Shown here: positions 59,545-64,000 of the stretch, one piece after another
How the letters are laid out: every line of letters starts with the position of its first letter
Numbering within the stretch: the stretch's first letter is position 1
Origin: Platerodrilus igneus
Taxonomy: Eukaryota > Arthropoda > Insecta > Coleoptera > Lycidae
Reading direction: 5' to 3'
Assembly: GCA_036346225.1 (NCBI GenBank)
Contig: JARFIW010001256.1
Location: forward strand, 186,001-250,000
DNA length: 64,000 nt
The notes under the pieces: model-generated
What the model was told of the DNA's origin: nothing
The model's input: only the letters and a program-made list of their open reading frames with translations
Database searches by the model: none
Program-made: the position numbers and the translations under genes

Positions 59545-60190
59545 CATCATCATTATTAGGTCTTCAGTCCTGGAATTGGTTAGACGCGTACCATCATTGT
59601 TTCCTATTCTAAACTAACCTACACATTTCTTTGAAATTTGCACAGTCTGCATCTATCACTATCTGATCTAGGTCTACATCTACATTTTTTTTTCTCTCTG
59701 CTTGTAATGTATCCCATATTACTCCCCAAAAATGCCTTAGAACGTATTCTGCCTTTCTATTTCTCCTATTCTTTTTCCACAGATATCGTTGTTCCCCTAC
59801 TATTTCTATATCCTATTTATTATTAACTTTGTTTGTCCATCCTCACATATCGCAAGCATAGCATTTCAAAAGGCTGCTACCGTTTTTCTGTTTGCTTTTC
59901 AGAGTGCACGTATTTCATAGGCATATAGTGCTGTGCTTCACACAACAATCTTCTTCTTGATCTATGTTTGTTATCTTTCATCCTATGCGTTGTTCTTTCT
60001 CGTTGGATGCAGTTCGGTCTCCGACATTCAGTGGTTGTGAAGGGGGGTAAGCAGCCTGTGGCTGCCAAGTTCCCCCAGCACTTCAACATTTAATATTTAA
60101 TATTTTTTCCAATATATTTTTTTGCACAGTCAACATTAGTTGCAGATATTTCATAACCAGCACCTGTAGTTGTTTATAGCAGTCATGAAA
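59545..60190 (-). mobile_element. Head-RTE-tail chimeric retroelement, unit 4, minus strand
   Basis: The minus strand has the head (60190-60010: CTACAGGTGCTGGTTATGAA, CACAGGCTGCTTACC), a junction GAACTGCATCCAACGAGAAAG, then an RTE tail ending GACTGAAGACCTAATAATGATGATG near 59545. Same plan as 1-650. Confidence 0.65.
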
Positions 60191-60204
60191 TTTATCTGCG
60201 CTTA

Positions 60205-60531
60205 TTTTTACCTCATTAGGTTTTCCGTCTCAAAACTGGTTGGACACGTACCTGCAATTATTTATATTCTGAGCAAGCCTACACAGTTCCCTGAAATTCT
60301 CACACAGCATGTATACAGCTTGGTTCTCCTTCCATTGTTTTCTAATTGTATGCCCTATTTCACCGAGATTCAGTGAAGGGAATTAAGCAACCTGTGGCTG
60401 CCAAGATTCTCCATCACTTAGACATTTGCCGAAATAATAGTTTACCAGTAAATTCTTTCACACAATTAACATTATTCGAGAATATTGCCCAACCAATACT
60501 TGTAGTTGCTTATAATAATCATCATGTTTAA

Positions 60532-60545
<14 letters not shown>
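60205..60545 (-). mobile_element. Head-RTE-tail chimeric retroelement, unit 5, minus strand, short tail
   Basis: The head is at 60545-60330 (ACTACAAGTATTGGTTGGGC, CACAGGTTGCTTAATTCCC). A short RTE tail to about 60205 has GAATTTCAGGGAACTGTGTA and CCAACCAGTTTTGAGACGG. The short-tail junction resembles unit 2. Confidence 0.6.
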
Positions 60546-60567
<22 letters not shown>

Positions 60568-60575
60568 GTGGAATT
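60538..60575. repeat. (TA)n with flanking GGCAGTGGAATTCGGG motif
   Basis: The TA run is followed by GGCAGTGGAATTCGGG. Read on the minus strand this is CCCGAATTCCACTGCC before (TA)n, close to CCCGAGTTCCACGGCAA before the TA run at 13260. Confidence 0.7.
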
Positions 60576-61101
60576 CGGGAACACTGTCCGTTTTACATTA
60601 TACATATTTTATTTCACTTCGTCTTCAAAGCACTTGTTATTTCACCAGCTTGTTGGACCGACCGTTACAAACAATTCCATAGAAATTCTGTCTCAACGTA
60701 TATTTCAGTTCTTTGAACTCAACATTTAAGTAACAGATGTTTATTTGAAATAAACTATCCGTTTAAAATAATAATTCCTAGTTTTACCACGTTTCGTTTA
60801 TTTAAATGGAAATATACGTTTAAATTATTGATTTTACCTACTCAAAAGCTCCGTTACCTATCCGATGCGCTTGATTTAAACTTTTACAACTAATTATTTG
60901 TGTCCTTGAGTTTTCATTTACCCTAAAGCTTCTATCCGTTATGCAATTTTACCCTTCTGTTTTTGAAATACAAAAATATCTTAATAACCGTCCGTTTTCA
61001 CTATCTAAACTGATTAATTTGGCGCGAAAATATATTGTTCCTATTTCTTATATACACAGTTGTTAAAAATTTATTATCTAGACCTATTGACCCTTCTTAA
61101 C

Positions 61102-61163
<62 letters not shown>

Positions 61164-61207
61164 TGTTGCATGAGGAAGCACTCTAATACCAGAATATCTG
61201 TATGAAA
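60576..61207. other. AT-rich DNA with a (TA)n array, no gene
   Basis: Nothing recognised except a TA microsatellite of about 50 bases at 61108-61158. Confidence 0.55.
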
Positions 61208-61809
61208 AAAGCGACTGCTCCATGCAATCTTATTTAAACCAATTTTATAGCGTGAGTTGCTTACTGGAAATAATAAGATAGGCTGTGTATAGAGGTATGA
61301 TGGGCCTGATAAAAGAATTGTTGTTTATACTAAAACAGTTAAGCAAATTTTAGTTTGTAATCCACCTGCAATACTGTTTTTACATTTCAAAAGATTTGAA
61401 ATCTCAAGATTTCGATCTACAAAAGGTGAATAATTATGTCTTTCCTTTGTTATTGGATTTTGCACAGTTTTGTTAAAAACGATACTAAAATCTTCAACTG
61501 TTGAAATTTAATAAAACTGAAATGTTATATACACTATATGATGCTGTGCAACATAAAAGGTTCAATAAAGAGCGGACATTATGTGACATATATAAAAATA
61601 AGAACTACATAGAAAACGGTTACTGGTGGCAATTATTACCTAAAAATTAAAAACATTTTTTATCATCTCAATATAAAAACCCCGAAGCTAACGTTGAAAT
61701 TCCATTGGGAAGGTGGTATTATATTAGTGGTTCTAATGTTTCCGAAGCGCCTGAAAAAAATGTCCCTAAGGCACAGACATATTTATTATTTTATGAACAA
61801 ATTTTGTAA
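61208..61809 (+). pseudogene. Second USP16/45-like fragment (C-terminal part)
   Basis: Matches the 3' third of the deubiquitinase at 53150-53764, in several frames. It has SDCSMQSYLNQF (the other copy has GECSIQSFLKQF), CNPPAILFLHFKRFEISRFR (there NPPAILVLHLKRF), a decayed His box region near 61540-61590 and the C-terminus IPLGRWYYISGSNVSEAPEK to YLLFYEQIL with stop. The Asp of WYYVGDS is lost (SGS). It is more decayed than the first copy and lacks the Cys box; upstream is a TA microsatellite. It is a separate copy, not a tandem of the same insertion, because the 3' flanks differ. Confidence 0.85.
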
Positions 61810-62639
61810 AGTATATAATATTTGCCAAATGATTTTGAATTTTTTTAATATCTAATAAAAATTTAAGAGAGAAGTTGCTTAATAGGATTTCCACAACAGT
61901 AAAAGAGAGATATATTTAGACGATGACCTTGAAACATGTAGCTGAAAGAATAGCATTCTTCATTTAATACCTATGTGAAAAATTCAAACAGATTCTGATT
62001 CTTTGGAACTCTTCACAAATAAGTTCCTCCCTGTGGAGCTCCACCCTTCCTTATGGAGATTTGTGTAGCGTTGTGGATGTGGAGCTGTCCCAGGATGTTC
62101 CAATTCTCCTACTTACGTATTATTGTTTGCATGACGTTACTTGATTGTTATATATTCTAGGGATAAACTTTATACGAGCATTTGCTGTACACGCTGATGG
62201 TCAATATGGCATGTATCAAACATCAATAGACCTGTAGTAAAAGGAGTTCTGTTAATTCATAAACAAAATACAGAATTATATTTAAAAAACTGTCCTGATA
62301 ATCACAATAAAATAAAATCCATATTAAGTTAAAGAACATTAAAATTTGCATAAAAACCATTATTTCTCCATTGTATACATATTATAGCTATCTAAAAATT
62401 AAGTAAAAAAATTGTAAATTTAATATTTAAAAAGTAGCAATATGTAAAAATAATTGCAAACGTCATGGTTTTCCCTTCTATAGTGGACGTTGTATATCCG
62501 TGGAAAACAGTAGGAAAATAGGATGATAGAACAGGTTTTAAGGTTGTTACATGCCAAACTGGTCATGCTGGTCATGTATCGTGTTTTAGGTTTAGAGATA
62601 CCTTCTAGGTTAATTGCCGCATATTTTTGAAATGATACA
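61810..62639. other. No recognised feature
   Basis: AT-rich spacer. A duplicated GGAGCT word at about 62030-62090 is the only oddity. Confidence 0.5.
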
Positions 62640-63090
62640 CTAACTTCCGTCGTCGGTGATGGTCGAGTCTGCGCAGAAGGAATGCGGATGTGCGCGAGTG
62701 GAGGAAGCGACATGAAGCAGCGAGACGTGGACTAAGCAACAAGTATCTAAGTGCGGTGGTAGTTTTTAAAGAAAAACAGGTATGTACTTTTCCTTTACCC
62801 CTTCCCCCTTATCGTTCCGCTACCACTTTCCTTTCAAACCCCTACGAGATGCAATGGAAGTTCAGTGACGGATAATAATTTGATGTTCAACACGGCGCAA
62901 TCATAACCCAAACCACGTGCTGGATCCTGAGATTAAGTTCCGAGAGATAAACATCACGTAAGTAATTTGAATTTTACCTAGAATGTGCATGCACATTGAT
63001 TTAGACAGCGATTGCATCATCCGGTAAAAACGTGGTCTGTATATGTTATAACAATGGCGTTAGAGCCACGCCTAAAGTGTAAAAATAGCG
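62640..63090 (+). repeat. Dispersed repeat B, copy 2
   Basis: ACTTCCGTCGTCGGTGATGG opens a block colinear with 44070-44522. Shared words are GAGATTAAGTTCCGAGA, AGCGATTGCATCA and GTGGTCTGTATATGTTATAA. Followed at once by an RTE tail. Confidence 0.65.
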
Positions 63091-63104
63091 CGTAAATTGC
63101 GACG

Positions 63105-63325
63105 CGGTAAATGTAACAAGGTATGAGGGAATAGAGCGAGATATATTAGAAACAGAAAAAGGAGAAAAAGAAAGGTAGAGGTTAACCTAGTTTAAGCTAT
63201 TGCACACAGATAGTAAAAGATGTACGCTGCGAGAATTTCAGGGAAATGTGTAAGTTATCTCAGAATAGGAAACAATGAAGATACCCGTGTAACCAGTTCC
63301 AGGACTGAATACCTGATGATGATGA
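63105..63325 (+). mobile_element. RTE LINE 3' tail fragment
   Basis: About 220 bases of RTE 3' end: GAATTTCAGGGAAATGTGTA, CCAGTTCCAGGACTGAATAC and CTGATGATGATGA. It directly follows repeat B, as other tails follow the 'head'. Confidence 0.75.
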
Positions 63326-63797
63326 ATGCACTTTGTGCTTTTTACTATTTCCGAGACCTCTAGTCTTTTAGCACACAATCACTTACGTACACTGCGTAGC
63401 GTCACTAGTTTTATAGTTCGCACCACAAAACAATGGAAGTTGTAATGATTTAGTTTTGAGGTGTAAGATAATGGTATGTAGTACTAGATTTGTTTTCTAC
63501 TATACTATTTGCGCCCATTAGTAGTGACATTGCAGCACATTGCATTTTCAATTGCACAGCTAGCACCCAAATAATAGGTAAAGTGTAGCAGCTAGAAATT
63601 TAAAGGAGGGTTGCTTAGATAATTCTATCTTTTTTTCACGAATACTTTTTGAATTATTTTGCATTTATTAGTGCTTCCGGTATATCACAGTATCGAAAAC
63701 CTGGTGCCCATAAATTTTGAAATTATTAGAACTCGTCTGTCATCGTAAGGTGATAAAATTGCGCTAGTTTTGTGGGATAGATGTTTCAGTGCTGGGA
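63326..63797. other. No recognised feature
   Basis: AT-rich spacer between two RTE pieces. Confidence 0.5.
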
Positions 63798-64000
63798 ACT
63801 AAAGCAGTACTAAAGTATGTAAAGGAGGAGAAAATTAGTCAAAAACCAGAATACAAATAGCAAACGAGAATCTACAAGAGGTTAAGGATTTCTGCCACTT
63901 ACGAAGTTAAATAATGTAATGCGGAAAGTGCAAAAAACATAAAACTAACATTAGAACAAGGCCGTGCTACATTTAACAAGAAAACGCTACTATTTGTAGT
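63798..64000 (+). mobile_element. RTE LINE fragment running off the window
   Basis: GTAAAGGAGGAGAAAATTAG, CAAGAGGTTAAGGATTTCTG and CGTGCTACATTTAACAAGAA match the region after the RT catalytic core (compare 25440-25620 and 56060-56240). In protein it is VCKGGEN, then LQEVKDFCHL with lesions. The 3' continuation is outside the window. Confidence 0.8.

Overview
This window looks like intergenic DNA from an arthropod, most likely an insect. It is strongly AT-rich and almost every long open frame is broken. Recognisable coding material is nearly all from mobile elements common in insects: RTE-clade LINEs, Tc1/mariner, piggyBac and Harbinger transposases, LTR retroelements and tRNA-derived SINEs. 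I see no bacterial operons, rRNA or genuine tRNA genes. The only plausible host gene is a small secreted-peptide precursor at 37851-38303.

Layout. 1-1230: two chimeric retroelements, each a fixed 'head' fused to an RTE 3' tail. 1230-10440: AT-rich DNA with no recognised gene. 10467-18737: a large inverted repeat (arm A plus, arm C minus) with a third diverged copy between them, a Harbinger insertion in arm A, (TA)n arrays and an LTR-like segment; just outside arm C is a well-formed type-I hammerhead ribozyme (18779-18824). 21790-24130: a piggyBac element with perfect ends. 24443-27315: RTE pieces, another head-tail unit and nested SINEs. 28173-31120: the best-preserved RTE, with a 12-bp target duplication. 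32068-34050: gag and protease of an LTR retroelement. 34804-37346: a mariner-like element with 504-bp inverted repeats and a likely 60-nt intron. 37851-38303: the secreted-peptide gene. 39354-40345: a decayed Tc1. 40385-43987: an RTE on the minus strand carrying a solo LTR.

The most unusual object is at 46915-54011. A 7.1-kb segment is bounded by 84-bp terminal inverted repeats (77 of 84 bases match by hand) and a 6-bp direct repeat, AAAACA. It interrupts the 5' region of an RTE, whose remainder resumes at 54012. Inside, in one orientation, are a LINE-type reverse transcriptase ending in a restriction-like endonuclease domain, and directly after it an intronless USP16/45-like deubiquitinase (ZnF-UBP plus USP). 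A second, older piece of the same deubiquitinase lies at 61208-61809, so the protease may belong to a dispersed repeat family.

The genes do not form a pathway. They are a layered record of transposition, and the nesting gives a partial order: RTE, then the TIR-bounded element into it; LTR into RTE; SINEs into a head-tail unit; Harbinger into the large repeat. All boundaries and translations were read by eye. No search or alignment program was used, so element edges are accurate to tens of bases unless inverted repeats or target duplications fix them.
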